Part shown: piece after piece, positions 41,502-51,361 of the stretch
Layout: each line of letters begins with the position of its first letter
Numbering within the stretch: position 1 is the first letter of the stretch
Assembly (NCBI GenBank): GCA_901472505.1
Contig: LR590468.1
Location: forward strand, 62,001-126,000
Origin: Proteus vulgaris
GTDB taxonomy: Bacteria > Pseudomonadota > Gammaproteobacteria > Enterobacterales > Enterobacteriaceae
Length of the DNA: 64,000 nt
Reading direction: 5' to 3'
Translations under genes and position numbers: made by a program
Notes under the pieces: generated by a model
Told to the model about the DNA's origin: nothing
The model's database searches: none
The model's input: the letters and a program-made list of their open reading frames with translations, nothing else

Positions 41502-42329
41502 CTATTTAAGTGACAAACAGTGTTGTAAAACAACATGATAATACTCTCTAGTTGAATACTGATAGCACTTATCATCCGAAAAAGTGATACGTGAAACAGG
41601 AAGTATCGGCATTAAGCTATTTGTTAACCAAACTTCATCTGCTTGATAAAGGGTTTCCGGTTTCTCTTTTACGATATCAATTTTCCAATTCAGTTTTTTA
41701 GCTAATTGAATAATTGATTGACGCATTATGCCCTTTACGCCGGAATCCCTCAGATCCGGTGTGAAAAGTGTATTTCCTTTGCGCCAAAAAAGATTTGCTG
41801 CATTTGCTTCAACTAAATATCCCTCATTATCACACACCAAAACATCATCAAATTCTGTTTTTTCTAAATGATGCTTAATAAGAACCTGCTCTAAACGATT
41901 TAAGTGTTTAATTCCCGCCAATAGAGGATTTTTTCCTAAAGTAACAGGACTGATGCTAAGTGATATACCTTCACTTTGCTGATGAGAATAATGTGAGGGA
42001 TAGGATGACAGTGATGTTATAACCGTCGGTGTCATAAATCCATTTGAAGAATAACCACGCCCCCCATAACCGCGACTGATGATAATTTTAATAACACCTT
42101 TCGCCTGGGTATCTGAGGCAATATTTATTATGTGATTTTCTAAATCGGGCCAATTGGGATGAGGAAGAAAAAGAGCCTCACAGCCTTCTTTTAAACGGTT
42201 AAGGTGTTCGGGTAATAAAAAAGGTTTACCCTGTTCAATCGCAAGAGTAGTAAAGCAACCATCCCCAAACTGTATCGCTCGGTCACTGGCATCTACATTT
42301 TGTTGCTGTTGTCCATTTACCCAATGCAT
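41502..42329 (-). CDS. pabC: Aminodeoxychorismate lyase PabC
   Basis: A 275-residue PLP enzyme of fold type IV making 4-aminobenzoate for folate. 'DRAIQFGDGCFTTLAIEQG' and the PLP lysine in 'LLAGIKHLNRLEQVLI' are conserved, as is 'EGYLVEANAANLFWRKGN'. It follows fabF (with a terminator between) and precedes mltG. Confidence 0.93.
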   Translation of the reverse strand: MHWVNGQQQQNVDASDRAIQFGDGCFTTLAIEQGKPFLLPEHLNRLKEGCEALFLPHPNWPDLENHIINIASDTQAKGVIKIIISRGYGGRGYSSNGFMTPTVITSLSSYPSHYSHQQSEGISLSISPVTLGKNPLLAGIKHLNRLEQVLIKHHLEKTEFDDVLVCDNEGYLVEANAANLFWRKGNTLFTPDLRDSGVKGIMRQSIIQLAKKLNWKIDIVKEKPETLYQADEVWLTNSLMPILPVSRITFSDDKCYQYSTREYYHVVLQHCLSLK

Positions 42330-42403
42330 CTAACACACCCTACATCTATGTTATTGATATCAACCTGCACATGATAAAGCAACTGGCAGTAAAAGGACAA
42401 AAT

Positions 42404-42431
42404 AAAAGACCCAGAATAATCCTGGGCCTTT
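42404..42431 (-). terminator. Terminator between fabF and pabC
   Basis: Stem of AAG-CCCAG/CTGGG-CTT type with a short AT loop; on the minus strand it ends in a T-rich tract. It probably partly ends the fab transcript. Confidence 0.7.
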
Positions 42432-42462
42432 AAGTATTTTTCAACTTTCTGCAAAAAACGGT

Positions 42463-43704
42463 TTAAACGCGCTTAAAGAGAATTGAACCATTAGTACCAC
42501 CAAAGCCGAATGAGTTACACAGAGCATATTCCATGTTCTCAACTTTACGTGCTTTATGTGGAACAAAATCAAGATGACAATTTTCGTCTTGATTATCGAG
42601 GTTAATAGTTGGAGGTACGATTTGGTCACGTAGAGAAAGAATAGTAAAGATAGACTCAATAGCTCCAGCAGCGCCTAATAAATGACCTGTCATAGATTTT
42701 GTTGAGCTAACTAATACATCTGTGCCTTTACCAAATACGTTTTCTACCGCTTGTGCTTCAGCAACATCGCCTGCATTCGTTGATGTACCATGTGCGTTGA
42801 TATAACCCACTTCTGATGAGGCAATACCCGCATCTTTCAGTGCATTTGTCATCGCCAGCGCACCGCCTTCGCCATTTTCTGCTGGTGAAGTCATGTGATA
42901 AGCATCGCTACTCATCCCAAAACCAACCACTTCAGCATAAATTTTAGCGCCACGGTTTTTAGCATGTTCATATTCTTCAAGAACCAGAACACCAGCACCA
43001 TCACCTAATACAAAACCATCACGATCTTTATCCCATGGACGGCTAGCCGCTTGAGGATTATCATTACGTGTTGATAATGCACGAACAGCACCAAAGCCAC
43101 CTAACCCTAATGGTGTGGTTGCTTTTTCGGCACCGCCCGCCAGCATTGCATCAGCATCACCATAAGCGATAATACGTGCAGCATGTCCTATATTATGAAC
43201 ACCTGAAGTACACGCTGTGGCGATAGAGATTGTAGGGCCACGAAGGCCATACATAATGCTTAAATGTCCTGCAACCATGTTAATGATGGTTGAAGGTACA
43301 AAAAATGGGCTAATTTTACGAGGACCACCATTCATCATGGATGTATGATTTTCTTCGATAAGGCCTAAGCCACCAATACCAGAACCAATAGCAGCTCCGA
43401 TACGACTTGCATTGGCTTCTGTTACTTCAAGACCTGAATCCGCAATGGCTTGCACACCGGCTGCAATACCATATTGAATGAAAAGATCCATCTTACGCGC
43501 CTCTTTACGCGAAAGATTATAATCTTCATGATTGAAATCTTTTACCAATCCTGCGAATTTAGTCGCATGATGACTGGTATCAAAATCTTTGATAAGGCCG
43601 ATACCACTCTGTCCGGCACACACTGCTTCCCAAGAAGCTTCTGCGTTATTACCGACAGGAGATAACATGCCTAGTCCGGTCACAACTACACGACGCTTAG
43701 ACAC
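42463..43704 (-). CDS. fabF: 3-oxoacyl-ACP synthase II (FabF)
   Basis: A 413-residue condensing enzyme that elongates fatty acids and palmitoleate. The Cys-His-His triad is visible: '[18 protein letters not shown]', '[18 protein letters not shown]' and '[18 protein letters not shown]'. '[14 protein letters not shown]' ends the protein. Length equals the E. coli enzyme. Confidence 0.95.
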   Translation of the reverse strand: MSKRRVVVTGLGMLSPVGNNAEASWEAVCAGQSGIGLIKDFDTSHHATKFAGLVKDFNHEDYNLSRKEARKMDLFIQYGIAAGVQAIADSGLEVTEANASRIGAAIGSGIGGLGLIEENHTSMMNGGPRKISPFFVPSTIINMVAGHLSIMYGLRGPTISIATACTSGVHNIGHAARIIAYGDADAMLAGGAEKATTPLGLGGFGAVRALSTRNDNPQAASRPWDKDRDGFVLGDGAGVLVLEEYEHAKNRGAKIYAEVVGFGMSSDAYHMTSPAENGEGGALAMTNALKDAGIASSEVGYINAHGTSTNAGDVAEAQAVENVFGKGTDVLVSSTKSMTGHLLGAAGAIESIFTILSLRDQIVPPTINLDNQDENCHLDFVPHKARKVENMEYALCNSFGFGGTNGSILFKRV

Positions 43705-43745
43705 GCTTATCCTCCAAGGAGGGAAAAAGTTTAGGATTAAAAATA

Positions 43746-43767
43746 TAGGCGGTCGAGTGACCGCCTA
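43746..43767 (-). terminator. Terminator/attenuator between acpP and fabF
   Basis: A perfect 9-bp stem TAGGCGGTC/GACCGCCTA with a 4-nt loop and T-rich tail on the minus strand, 12 bp after the acpP stop. It would keep acpP mRNA in excess over fabF. Confidence 0.8.
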
Positions 43768-43778
43768 GATTAGCAAGC

Positions 43779-44015
43779 TTATTTACCTGCGTTTTCAACG
43801 TAATCAATAGCAGCTTGAACTGTAGTAATTTTTTCTGCTTCTTCGTCTGGGATTTCGATATCGAATTCTTCTTCCAGAGCCATTACCAGCTCAACTGTGT
43901 CAAGAGAATCAGCGCCTAAGTCATCAACAAATGAAGCTGAATTTACAACTTCTTCCTCTTTAACACCCAGTTGTTCAACAATGATTTTCTTAACGCGTTC
44001 GTCGATAGTGCTCAT
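43779..44015 (-). CDS. acpP: Acyl carrier protein
   Basis: A 78-residue acidic protein carrying the growing acyl chain. The 4'-phosphopantetheine Ser is in '[20 protein letters not shown]'. Nearly the E. coli sequence and length. It sits between fabG and fabF. Confidence 0.97.
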
Positions 44016-44172
44016 ACTATTAAATTTCCTATCAAAACTCGCTTGCGCGATGATTTTCTTAGTTTATAAATACAGGAAAAGATCTAACCAATCCCGACTG
44101 TGTGGACTACTTTATTCGCTATATTTTGCATTATATTGTACGCAAAAAGCAAATATAAAGACGTCCCCATAA

Positions 44173-44907
44173 TTAGATCATGTACATGCCACCATTGACA
44201 TGCAATGTTTCACCCGTGATATAGCTTGCTTCATCAGAAGCTAAGAAGGCTACAGCACTGGCAATCTCTTTGGCATCACCTAAACGGTTAGCAGGAACTT
44301 GAGATAAAATACCTGCTCTTTGGTCATCTGTTAATGCTCTTGTCATATCAGTTTCGATAAAACCAGGTGCAACAACATTTACCGTAATGCCCCGGGAAGC
44401 AACTTCGCGTGCTAATGATTTACTAAAACCAATCACACCCGCTTTTGCCGCCGCGTAGTTTGCCTGTCCTGCATTACCCATAGTTCCAACAACAGAACCA
44501 ATGGTAATTATACGGCCATAACGTTTTTTCATCATAGCACGCATAACTGCTTTAGACAGACGGAAGACTGATGAAAGATTTGTGTTGATGATATCTTGCC
44601 ACTCATCATCTTTCATGCGCATCAACAGGTTATCACGAGTAATACCTGCATTATTGACCAAAATATCAATTTCGCCAAATTCAGCACGCACTTCAGCTAA
44701 AAATTTTTCGATAGAGTCGTTTTCTGTGACATTTAACACAAAACCCTTACCTTTACCGCTTAAATATTCGCTGATAGCTTGCGCACCGTTTTCACTCGTT
44801 GCTGTACCAATTACGGTCGCACCGCGCGCAACTAAATCTTCTGCAATCGCACGGCCAATGCCACGGCTTGCACCAGTAACTAGCGCTATTTTTCCGTCAA
44901 ATCCCAT
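44173..44907 (-). CDS. fabG: 3-oxoacyl-ACP reductase FabG
   Basis: A 244-residue short-chain dehydrogenase using NADPH. Cofactor motif 'ALVTGASRGIGRAIAEDL', 'DILVNNAGITRDNLLMRM' and the Ser-Tyr-Lys triad with 'GQANYAAAKAGVIGFSKSL'. C-terminus 'ETLHVNGGMYMI' is typical. It lies 8 bp after fabD. Confidence 0.96.
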   Translation of the reverse strand: MGFDGKIALVTGASRGIGRAIAEDLVARGATVIGTATSENGAQAISEYLSGKGKGFVLNVTENDSIEKFLAEVRAEFGEIDILVNNAGITRDNLLMRMKDDEWQDIINTNLSSVFRLSKAVMRAMMKKRYGRIITIGSVVGTMGNAGQANYAAAKAGVIGFSKSLAREVASRGITVNVVAPGFIETDMTRALTDDQRAGILSQVPANRLGDAKEIASAVAFLASDEASYITGETLHVNGGMYMI

Positions 44908-44915
44908 GAGATCCC

Positions 44916-45848
44916 TCAGTCATTTCCTAATGCAGCATTTAATGACGCAATATCATTAACTGCTGCAGCGTTCATTTCTTTAGAAATACGTTTTGTTAAA
45001 CCAGTTAATACTTTTCCTGGGCCGATTTCTAATAGCTGTGTGATACCTTTTTCAGCAATAAGTTCAACCGTTTCAGTCCAGCGAACTGGATTATAAAGCT
45101 GGCGAACTAACGCATCACGGATAGCATTAACATCAGTTTGTGCTTTCACATCAACATTATTAACGACCTGTATTTCAGGTTGTTTAAATTCAATTTCTTG
45201 TAATGCAATCGCTAGCTTATCAGCTGCTGGTTTCATTAAAGCACAATGTGAAGGCACGCTTACCGCTAATGGCAACGCGCGCTTAGCGCCAGCTTCCTTA
45301 CATAAAACACCAGCACGTTCTACTGCCTCTTTATTACCAGCGATAACCACTTGACCTGGTGAATTAAAGTTTACAGGCGAAACAACTTGCCCTTGGGCTG
45401 CTTCTTCACATGCCTTTGCAATAGCGTCATTATCTAAACCGATAATCGCATACATTGCGCCTGTACCTGCTGGTACAGCTTCTTGCATCAGTTGACCGCG
45501 TAATTCTACTAGTTTAATTGCTGCGGTGAAATCAATAACACCCGCACACACTAAAGCAGAATACTCACCAAGACTGTGACCTGCCATCATTTGTGGCATT
45601 TTGCCTTGTTTTTCTTGCCATACACGCCAAACAGCAACCGAGGCGGCTAATAATGCGGGTTGTGTTTTCCATGTTTTGTTTAACTCATCTTCAGGGCCAT
45701 TTTGAACTAAATCCCAAAGAGAGTAGCCCAATACATCAGATGCTTGAGCAAATGTTTCAGTCACTATTGGATATTGCTCGGCAAGTTCTGCAAGCATTCC
45801 AACAGTTTGCGATCCCTGTCCAGGGAAAACCATTGCAAAATCAGTCAT
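44916..45848 (-). CDS. fabD: Malonyl-CoA:ACP transacylase FabD
   Basis: A 310-residue transferase. The nucleophile Ser is in 'MMAGHSLGEYSALVCAG' and the catalytic His in 'AVSVPSHCALMKPAAD'. I start it at ATG 45848 ('MTDFAMVFPGQGSQTVGM'), the conserved start; the longer frame runs into fabH. Confidence 0.95.
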   Translation of the reverse strand: MTDFAMVFPGQGSQTVGMLAELAEQYPIVTETFAQASDVLGYSLWDLVQNGPEDELNKTWKTQPALLAASVAVWRVWQEKQGKMPQMMAGHSLGEYSALVCAGVIDFTAAIKLVELRGQLMQEAVPAGTGAMYAIIGLDNDAIAKACEEAAQGQVVSPVNFNSPGQVVIAGNKEAVERAGVLCKEAGAKRALPLAVSVPSHCALMKPAADKLAIALQEIEFKQPEIQVVNNVDVKAQTDVNAIRDALVRQLYNPVRWTETVELIAEKGITQLLEIGPGKVLTGLTKRISKEMNAAAVNDIASLNAALGND

Positions 45849-45867
45849 GTTTATTTTCCTGATAATA

Positions 45868-46821
45868 TTAAAAACGGATAAGTGCAGAACCCCAAGTAAA
45901 ACCACCACCAAACGCTTCCAGCAAGATTAACTGACCACGTTGAATGCGATTGTCTCTTACAGCTTCATCTAATGCTGTTGGGACTGATGCTGCTGACGTA
46001 TTGCCGTGGCGATCTAATGTCACCACTACTTTATCCATTGTCATATCCAGCTTTTTCGCTGTCGCTGAAATAATTCTTAAATTTGCCTGATGAGGCACAA
46101 GCCAGTCCAGTTCAGATTTATCAATATTGTTAGCTTCGAGTGTCTCATCCACAATGTGGGCAAGTTCACGAACTGCGACTTTAAATACTTCATTTCCTGC
46201 CATTGTAACGTAAGCAGGTAAATCTTCATTTTCTTTACGCTGATAAGGTAATGCTAATAAATCACCGAAACGCCCATCAGAGTGTAAATGTGTAGAAATA
46301 ATACCTTCGTCTTCTGACGCACCCACAACTGCTGCACCCGCCGCATCACCAAATAAAATAATGGTGCCACGATCGTTAGGATCTAACGCATGGGATAATC
46401 TATCAGCACCGATCACAAGAGCATGCTTAACAGAACCAGCTTTAATAAACTGATCTGCAATACTTAATGCATAAACAAAGCCAGAACATGCTGCAGCAAC
46501 GTCAAAAGCGATGCAATCATTGATACCTAACGCATTTTGAATCTGACATGCTGCGCTTGGGAATGCATGTGAGCCTGATGTTGTGGCAACAACAATCAAC
46601 CCAATGTCTTGCTTATCAATACCAGACATTTCTAATGCTTTTTCAGCCGCACTTGCTCCCATCAACGCAACAGTTTCTTCTTCTGTTGCAATCCGACGTT
46701 CATGAATACCTGTCCGGGTAACAATCCACTCGTCAGACGTTTCAACCATTGTTTCTAAATCGGCATTAGTTCGCACTTGTACAGGCAAGTAACTACCAGT
46801 ACCTAAGATTTTTGTATACAT
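45868..46821 (-). CDS. fabH: 3-oxoacyl-ACP synthase III (FabH)
   Basis: A 317-residue enzyme that starts fatty-acid synthesis from acetyl-CoA and malonyl-ACP. The active-site Cys is in '[18 protein letters not shown]', His in '[16 protein letters not shown]' and Asn in '[16 protein letters not shown]'. It follows plsX by 4 bp. Confidence 0.96.
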   Translation of the reverse strand: MYTKILGTGSYLPVQVRTNADLETMVETSDEWIVTRTGIHERRIATEEETVALMGASAAEKALEMSGIDKQDIGLIVVATTSGSHAFPSAACQIQNALGINDCIAFDVAAACSGFVYALSIADQFIKAGSVKHALVIGADRLSHALDPNDRGTIILFGDAAGAAVVGASEDEGIISTHLHSDGRFGDLLALPYQRKENEDLPAYVTMAGNEVFKVAVRELAHIVDETLEANNIDKSELDWLVPHQANLRIISATAKKLDMTMDKVVVTLDRHGNTSAASVPTALDEAVRDNRIQRGQLILLEAFGGGFTWGSALIRF

Positions 46822-46825
46822 TCTA

Positions 46826-47863
46826 TCAATCGCTCTTGGGTAATACTGTTGTCAGTCGAGAAGCGATCCGTTCTGGGATTTTTCGCTCAACGGCATGAAC
46901 AGCCTGTTCTATTGCTGCTGTAAACGCGCTTTCATTTGCGCCACCATGGCTCTTAATGACGATACCGCGTAATCCTAACAGAGAAGCACCGTTATACTGG
47001 TCGGGGTTCATGTGTCCAAAACGCTTAATTAGCCGTTTTTGTAACCATTTCTTCAATATTTTTATCCACCACGACGTTTTTTTATTTTCAGTAGTAGAAG
47101 ATTTAATCAATGAAAGGAAAACCCGAATAACCCCTTCCATCGTTTTAAGGGAGACATTACCTGCGAAGCCGTCACACACCAATACATCCGTTTTGCCTGT
47201 CAGTAATTCATTACCTTCAACATAACCAATATAATTGATATTAGGTGTCGACTTTAATACCGTAGCGGCTTCGCGGATATTATCTAACCCTTTACTCTCT
47301 TCTTCACCAATATTTAAAAGTGCCACTTTAGGTGAACTAATTCCTGCAATTTCTTCTGCCATAACTGCGCCCATCACCGCAAACTGTACCAACATTTGGC
47401 TATCACAGTTAACGTTCGCGCCTAAATCAAGAACGACAGTCTTACCTTTTTTCTGGTTAGGTAATACCGAAACCAGTGCAGGACGTTCAATTCCATCAAT
47501 AGCATTCAGTCGCAGTTTTGCTAATCCCATTAATACGCCAGTATTACCAGCGCTTACACAGGCTTGTGCTTCACCTGTTTTCACGAGATCAAGCGCCACT
47601 CGCATTGATGTACCTTTACTTGCTCTAATAGCTTGTGAAGGTTTAGCATCATTGGCGACAATATGTTCAGCGGGTATAACGTGTAAACGGGAAATTAGCT
47701 CAGCATTTTGATCTGCAAGCAAAGGAGAGATAGCGTCTGGTTGACCTACCAGCAATATTTTTAAATGAGGATTAGATGCCAGCGCCCGCAAACAAGCAGG
47801 CACTGTGATGCGAGGACCGAAGTCCCCGCCCATCGCATCTAACGCTATGGTTAGATTTGTCAA
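46826..47863 (-). CDS. plsX: Phosphate acyltransferase PlsX
   Basis: A 345-residue enzyme making acyl-phosphate from acyl-ACP for phospholipid synthesis. '[20 protein letters not shown]', '[20 protein letters not shown]', '[16 protein letters not shown]' and '[18 protein letters not shown]' are typical. It lies between rpmF and fabH as in E. coli. Confidence 0.95.
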   Translation of the reverse strand: MTNLTIALDAMGGDFGPRITVPACLRALASNPHLKILLVGQPDAISPLLADQNAELISRLHVIPAEHIVANDAKPSQAIRASKGTSMRVALDLVKTGEAQACVSAGNTGVLMGLAKLRLNAIDGIERPALVSVLPNQKKGKTVVLDLGANVNCDSQMLVQFAVMGAVMAEEIAGISSPKVALLNIGEEESKGLDNIREAATVLKSTPNINYIGYVEGNELLTGKTDVLVCDGFAGNVSLKTMEGVIRVFLSLIKSSTTENKKTSWWIKILKKWLQKRLIKRFGHMNPDQYNGASLLGLRGIVIKSHGGANESAFTAAIEQAVHAVERKIPERIASRLTTVLPKSD

Positions 47864-47887
47864 GGTATCAACGAGCTATAAAGCTAA

Positions 47888-48058
47888 TTACTTGTTGATA
47901 ACCTTGCGACCACGGTAGTAACCGTCAGCAGTTACATGGTGACGCAGGTGAGTTTCACCAGAAGTTTTGTCAACTGAAACTTGAGTTACTGTCAGCGCGT
48001 CATGAGAACGACGCATACCGCGTTTAGAACGAGTTGGTTTGTTTTGTTGTACGGCCAT
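47888..48058 (-). CDS. rpmF: 50S ribosomal protein L32
   Basis: A 56-residue basic protein, read directly from the sequence: it begins '[20 protein letters not shown]' and ends '[12 protein letters not shown]'. This is the L32 sequence pattern. It lies 5 bp after yceD and before plsX, the conserved yceD-rpmF-plsX order. Confidence 0.97.
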   Translation of the reverse strand: MAVQQNKPTRSKRGMRRSHDALTVTQVSVDKTSGETHLRHHVTADGYYRGRKVINK

Positions 48059-48063
48059 TGACC

Positions 48064-48597
48064 TTACTCCTTAGTACTTTTCTTTAAACTGGCTAATACG
48101 GCAAATGGATTCGGCTTCTCTGATAATTCCTCAGGGAGTTCACCAAACACCATATCCGCGTCGGACACTTCACAGTGTTCAAAATCATGTACCGGAACCA
48201 CCGGCAAGTTGAGGATTATTTCATCTTCAATCATTGCCAGCAAATCTATTTCACCAAATTCGTTTACATCGACTGGTTCATATTCTTCCGGTAATGCCTC
48301 GGCCCGTTCATCACTGACAACAGGGCTAAAACAATATGTTGCGTGAACATGATAAGGAAAATGGCCACCACAACGTTGACATTCTAAAGTCACATCCACA
48401 TCGGAATGTCCTTTAATCACGGCAAGGCGTTGATGGTCAATATCAAATGATAAAGCCACATCAATATTACTGTCCACACTGACCACCGATTCAGCTAAGC
48501 GGCTTACTTGCTCTGGAGAATAATGACCGTCATAGTCTAAATTCTTTTGAGCTGCTCGCAACGCATCAATGGTCAGGGGTAATTTTACCTTTTGCAT
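48064..48597 (-). CDS. yceD: YceD (DUF177), 23S rRNA accumulation protein
   Basis: A 177-residue protein with a C-x2-C pair ('[18 protein letters not shown]') and an acidic C-terminal half ('[20 protein letters not shown]', 'LPVVPVHD', '[13 protein letters not shown]'). The family is needed for normal 23S rRNA levels in some bacteria. It is first in the rpmF-fab transcript and divergent from yceF. Confidence 0.93.
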   Translation of the reverse strand: MQKVKLPLTIDALRAAQKNLDYDGHYSPEQVSRLAESVVSVDSNIDVALSFDIDHQRLAVIKGHSDVDVTLECQRCGGHFPYHVHATYCFSPVVSDERAEALPEEYEPVDVNEFGEIDLLAMIEDEIILNLPVVPVHDFEHCEVSDADMVFGELPEELSEKPNPFAVLASLKKSTKE

Positions 48598-48738
48598 AAG
48601 GCGCGCATATTATCTTTGTAATGGAATATAGTCAAAGAAAAAGGCGGGTTATCTACACCTTTCCACCAAAATTCGCTTTATCAGCGGCGCATAGTTTAGA
48701 ATGTCAGGCATCATTTTGCTACGGATTTTAAAAAAAAT

Positions 48739-49338
48739 ATGTTGCCACTCGTTCTTGCGTCTACTTCACCCTTTCGAGCTCAGTTGCTAAAAAAGCTTGG
48801 AATGCCCTTTATACAGGCATCTCCCGATATTGACGAAACCCCAATACCCACTGAGTGTGCTCAGGATCTTGTCACTCGCTTATCCTATGAAAAAGCCAGT
48901 GCTTTACAAGCAAAATTTCCACATCACATTATTATTGGCGCCGATCAAGTTTGTGTATTAAATAAAAAAATCACAGGTAAACCCTATAATTTTGATAATG
49001 CTTTCGCACAATTAAAACAAGCATCAGGACAATGTGTGTCGTTTTATACTGGATTAACTGTATATAATAGCCTAAATTTAGAACACCAAACGCATTGTGA
49101 ATTATTTCAAGTTTACTTTCGTCATTTAACCGATGATGAAATTATCAGTTATTTAAATAAAGAAATGCCTTTCAATTGTGCTGGAAGTTTTAAATCTGAA
49201 GGGCTGGGTATTACTCTATTTGATAAACTAGCAGGCGATGATCCAAATTCTTTAATTGGTTTGCCACTTATCCGATTGAATAAAATGTTACTCTCGCAAA
49301 GAATAAACCCATTATTTTTCTCTGATGATCAAAAATAA
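48739..49338 (+). CDS. yceF: Maf-like m7GTP pyrophosphatase YceF
   Basis: A 199-residue Maf-family nucleotide pyrophosphatase: 'LVLASTSPFRAQLLKKLGMP', 'SPDIDETP', 'IIGADQVCVLNKKITGKP', 'FNCAGSFKSEGLGI' and 'DDPNSLIGLPLIRL'. The family hydrolyses modified NTPs; the YceF group prefers m7GTP. The ATG at 48739 gives the usual MxPLxLASTS start. Confidence 0.93.
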   Translation: MLPLVLASTSPFRAQLLKKLGMPFIQASPDIDETPIPTECAQDLVTRLSYEKASALQAKFPHHIIIGADQVCVLNKKITGKPYNFDNAFAQLKQASGQCVSFYTGLTVYNSLNLEHQTHCELFQVYFRHLTDDEIISYLNKEMPFNCAGSFKSEGLGITLFDKLAGDDPNSLIGLPLIRLNKMLLSQRINPLFFSDDQK

Positions 49339-49383
49339 ACCCGATCATCTTATTTTTAATCTTATGTAGCGATAAAACGTATT

Positions 49384-49779
49384 ATGAATAAACTAACATC
49401 CGTCTTGATAGCGTTAGTGATGGCAACAGCATTAGCGGGTTGTTCTGATGAAAAAGACACAGAAACCGCTCAAACAACTAATGCCAACAATATTGGCCAA
49501 GACAGTGTAATTTCGAATAAAAAAGATGACAGCACATCTTCATTCAAAAAGAACTTTGTCAGCAGTTGCATATTAGGATCCGGCATTACTGATGATGCAC
49601 TTATTCCTCAAATTACAGAAGTGTGTGGATGCACCTACGACAGCATTATCAAAAATTATGGCATTACTGAATTTATTCGTGTTGATATGGAAATGCGCAA
49701 AAATGGTTCAAAATCACTGCCTAAAGAGTGGAATATTGATAACATCGTTGAGCAATGTATGACAAAAATAGAGGGTTAA
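49384..49779 (+). CDS. Small lipoprotein of unknown function
   Basis: A 131-residue protein with a lipoprotein signal ('VLIALVMATALAGCSDEKD', lipobox ALAGC). Asp after the +1 Cys is at +3, so it is not the simple inner-membrane retention signal. A Ser/Asn/Thr-rich linker follows, then a small domain with four Cys ('FVSSCILGSG', 'EVCGCTYDSI', 'VEQCMTK') that could pair in the periplasm. I do not recognise the family. It lies 45 bp after yceF on the same strand. Confidence 0.7.
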   Translation: MNKLTSVLIALVMATALAGCSDEKDTETAQTTNANNIGQDSVISNKKDDSTSSFKKNFVSSCILGSGITDDALIPQITEVCGCTYDSIIKNYGITEFIRVDMEMRKNGSKSLPKEWNIDNIVEQCMTKIEG

Positions 49780-49815
49780 TTGTATTCTTATTAACCGCTC
49801 CATATGGTTTTAAGC

Positions 49816-49847
49816 CCCAATGCGTCCAATTAACTGGACGTATTGGG
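49816..49847. repeat. Inverted repeat between lipoprotein gene and rluC
   Basis: Arms CCCAATGCGTCCA and TGGACGTATTGGG pair over 13 positions with one G-T pair around a 6-nt loop. It lies between convergent genes and is probably a terminator, although no long T tract follows directly on either strand. Confidence 0.55.
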
Positions 49848-49875
49848 AATTCGAATTTTTTGCCGAAATAAGAAT

Positions 49876-50829
49876 TTAAGATTTTTGACTACGCAATACC
49901 TGTAAACAATGGCGTAATGAGGTATCCATGGGTGCCTCAATCCGCATCTGTTCACCCGTTGAAGGGTGTGTGAATGTCAAAGAACTCGCGTGTAAAAATA
50001 AACGATTGAGTTTTGTTCCTACCAATTGTGCATCGAAATCACGATCACCATAACGATCATCAAAAGCAATAGGATGACCTGCATGTAATGTATGTATACG
50101 GATTTGGTGTGTTCTTCCTGTTACTGGGCTTGCTTTCACCAAAGTGGCAAATCCGAAACGCTCTTCCACTTTAAAACGCGTCTCTGAAGGTTTGCCTTCA
50201 TTGCTCACTTTTACTACACGCTCACCACTTTGAAGAATATTTTTCAATAATGGCGCTTGCACCACTTTAGTATGCGATTGCCACTGACCACGAACTAAAG
50301 CTAAATAATCTTTTTGCATCTGCTTTAAACGTAACTGCTCATGTAAAGCACGCAGAGCTGATCGTTTTTTCGCAATTAACAATACGCCAGAGGTATCTCT
50401 ATCAAGGCGATGCACAAGCTCTAAAAAACGGGCTTCTGGGCGTAATGCACGTAAACCTTCAATGACACCAAAACTTAAACCGCTACCACCATGCACAGCC
50501 GTACCAGATGGTTTATTAATCAGCATCAAATGATCATCTTCATATAAAATACAATTGGCTAATGCGGAAACTTTGTCTAACTTTGGCGATACGGCAATTT
50601 CTTCTTTTTCTGCTACTCTCACAGGTGGAATACGAATACTGTCACCTGCATTTAATTTGTACTCAGGTTTAATTCGCCCTTTATTAACCCGAACTTCCCC
50701 TTTACGGATAATTCGGTAAATCATACTTTTTGGTACACCTTTTAAGCGTGCCAGTAAAAAATTATCGATACGCTGGCCTGCTTCATCGCCATCAATGGTG
50801 ACGAACTGAACTTGATTAAATGATTTCAT
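49876..50829 (-). CDS. rluC: 23S rRNA pseudouridine(955/2504/2580) synthase RluC
   Basis: A 317-residue RluA-type synthase. The S4 domain comes first ('RIDNFLLARLKGVPKSMIYR'), then the catalytic domain with the Asp in 'LVHRLDRDTSGVLLIAKKRS' and 'SPVTGRTHQIRIHTLHAGHP'. It is divergent from rne, as in E. coli. Confidence 0.95.
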   Translation of the reverse strand: MKSFNQVQFVTIDGDEAGQRIDNFLLARLKGVPKSMIYRIIRKGEVRVNKGRIKPEYKLNAGDSIRIPPVRVAEKEEIAVSPKLDKVSALANCILYEDDHLMLINKPSGTAVHGGSGLSFGVIEGLRALRPEARFLELVHRLDRDTSGVLLIAKKRSALRALHEQLRLKQMQKDYLALVRGQWQSHTKVVQAPLLKNILQSGERVVKVSNEGKPSETRFKVEERFGFATLVKASPVTGRTHQIRIHTLHAGHPIAFDDRYGDRDFDAQLVGTKLNRLFLHASSLTFTHPSTGEQMRIEAPMDTSLRHCLQVLRSQKS

Positions 50830-51361
50830 AGTGGCGATTCTTTGGCTCTCTTAAAAATAAAAATAACAAACAACTTTATGGTGCACAAAATAACATCAAT
50901 TCTGTCGTCTATTTTAACCTGAATAATGGGAAAAAGACGAAACATTAGCTAATCTCTCATATTTATACAGAAAAAGTCACCAAAGCAGAAAAGTCATCTT
51001 GCTATAACCCTAACACCAATGGAATAATGCAGACTCTCCTGATTATGTTTATCAGGTATATTTATGAAAATTTTGTTTGTTTGATTTTCAAAATGCAGCA
51101 ATGGCGTAAGACATAGTCGAAAATCAAACAATTTAGTATGCCACAAATACATCGCTTATTGAGTTGAAACATTGTGTTCAATTAAAGAGTGCTGAATTTT
51201 TGAACTGAAAATCAGACTCACCGAGATATTGCACCTCTATACAATCGACAACCGTGAGGTTGACGCATTTGTAAAAGACACGAGGTCATCGGTTATCAAT
51301 AGTGTAATTACGTATGTTGGTGGCACATTATAAAACGTGAAAATAACGAGTAAGTCACAAT
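50830..51361 (+). promoter_or_regulatory. rluC-rne intergenic region with the long rne leader
   Basis: 532 bp without an ORF. In E. coli the rne mRNA has a ~360-nt leader whose hairpins are bound by RNase E for autoregulation. The last ~50 bases here, ending 'AACGAGTAAGTCACAATATG', resemble the end of that leader, and the GC-containing segment around 51180-51330 could form the conserved hairpins (for example CAACCGTGAGGTTG at 51249-51262). I infer the leader from position and this similarity. Confidence 0.5.
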
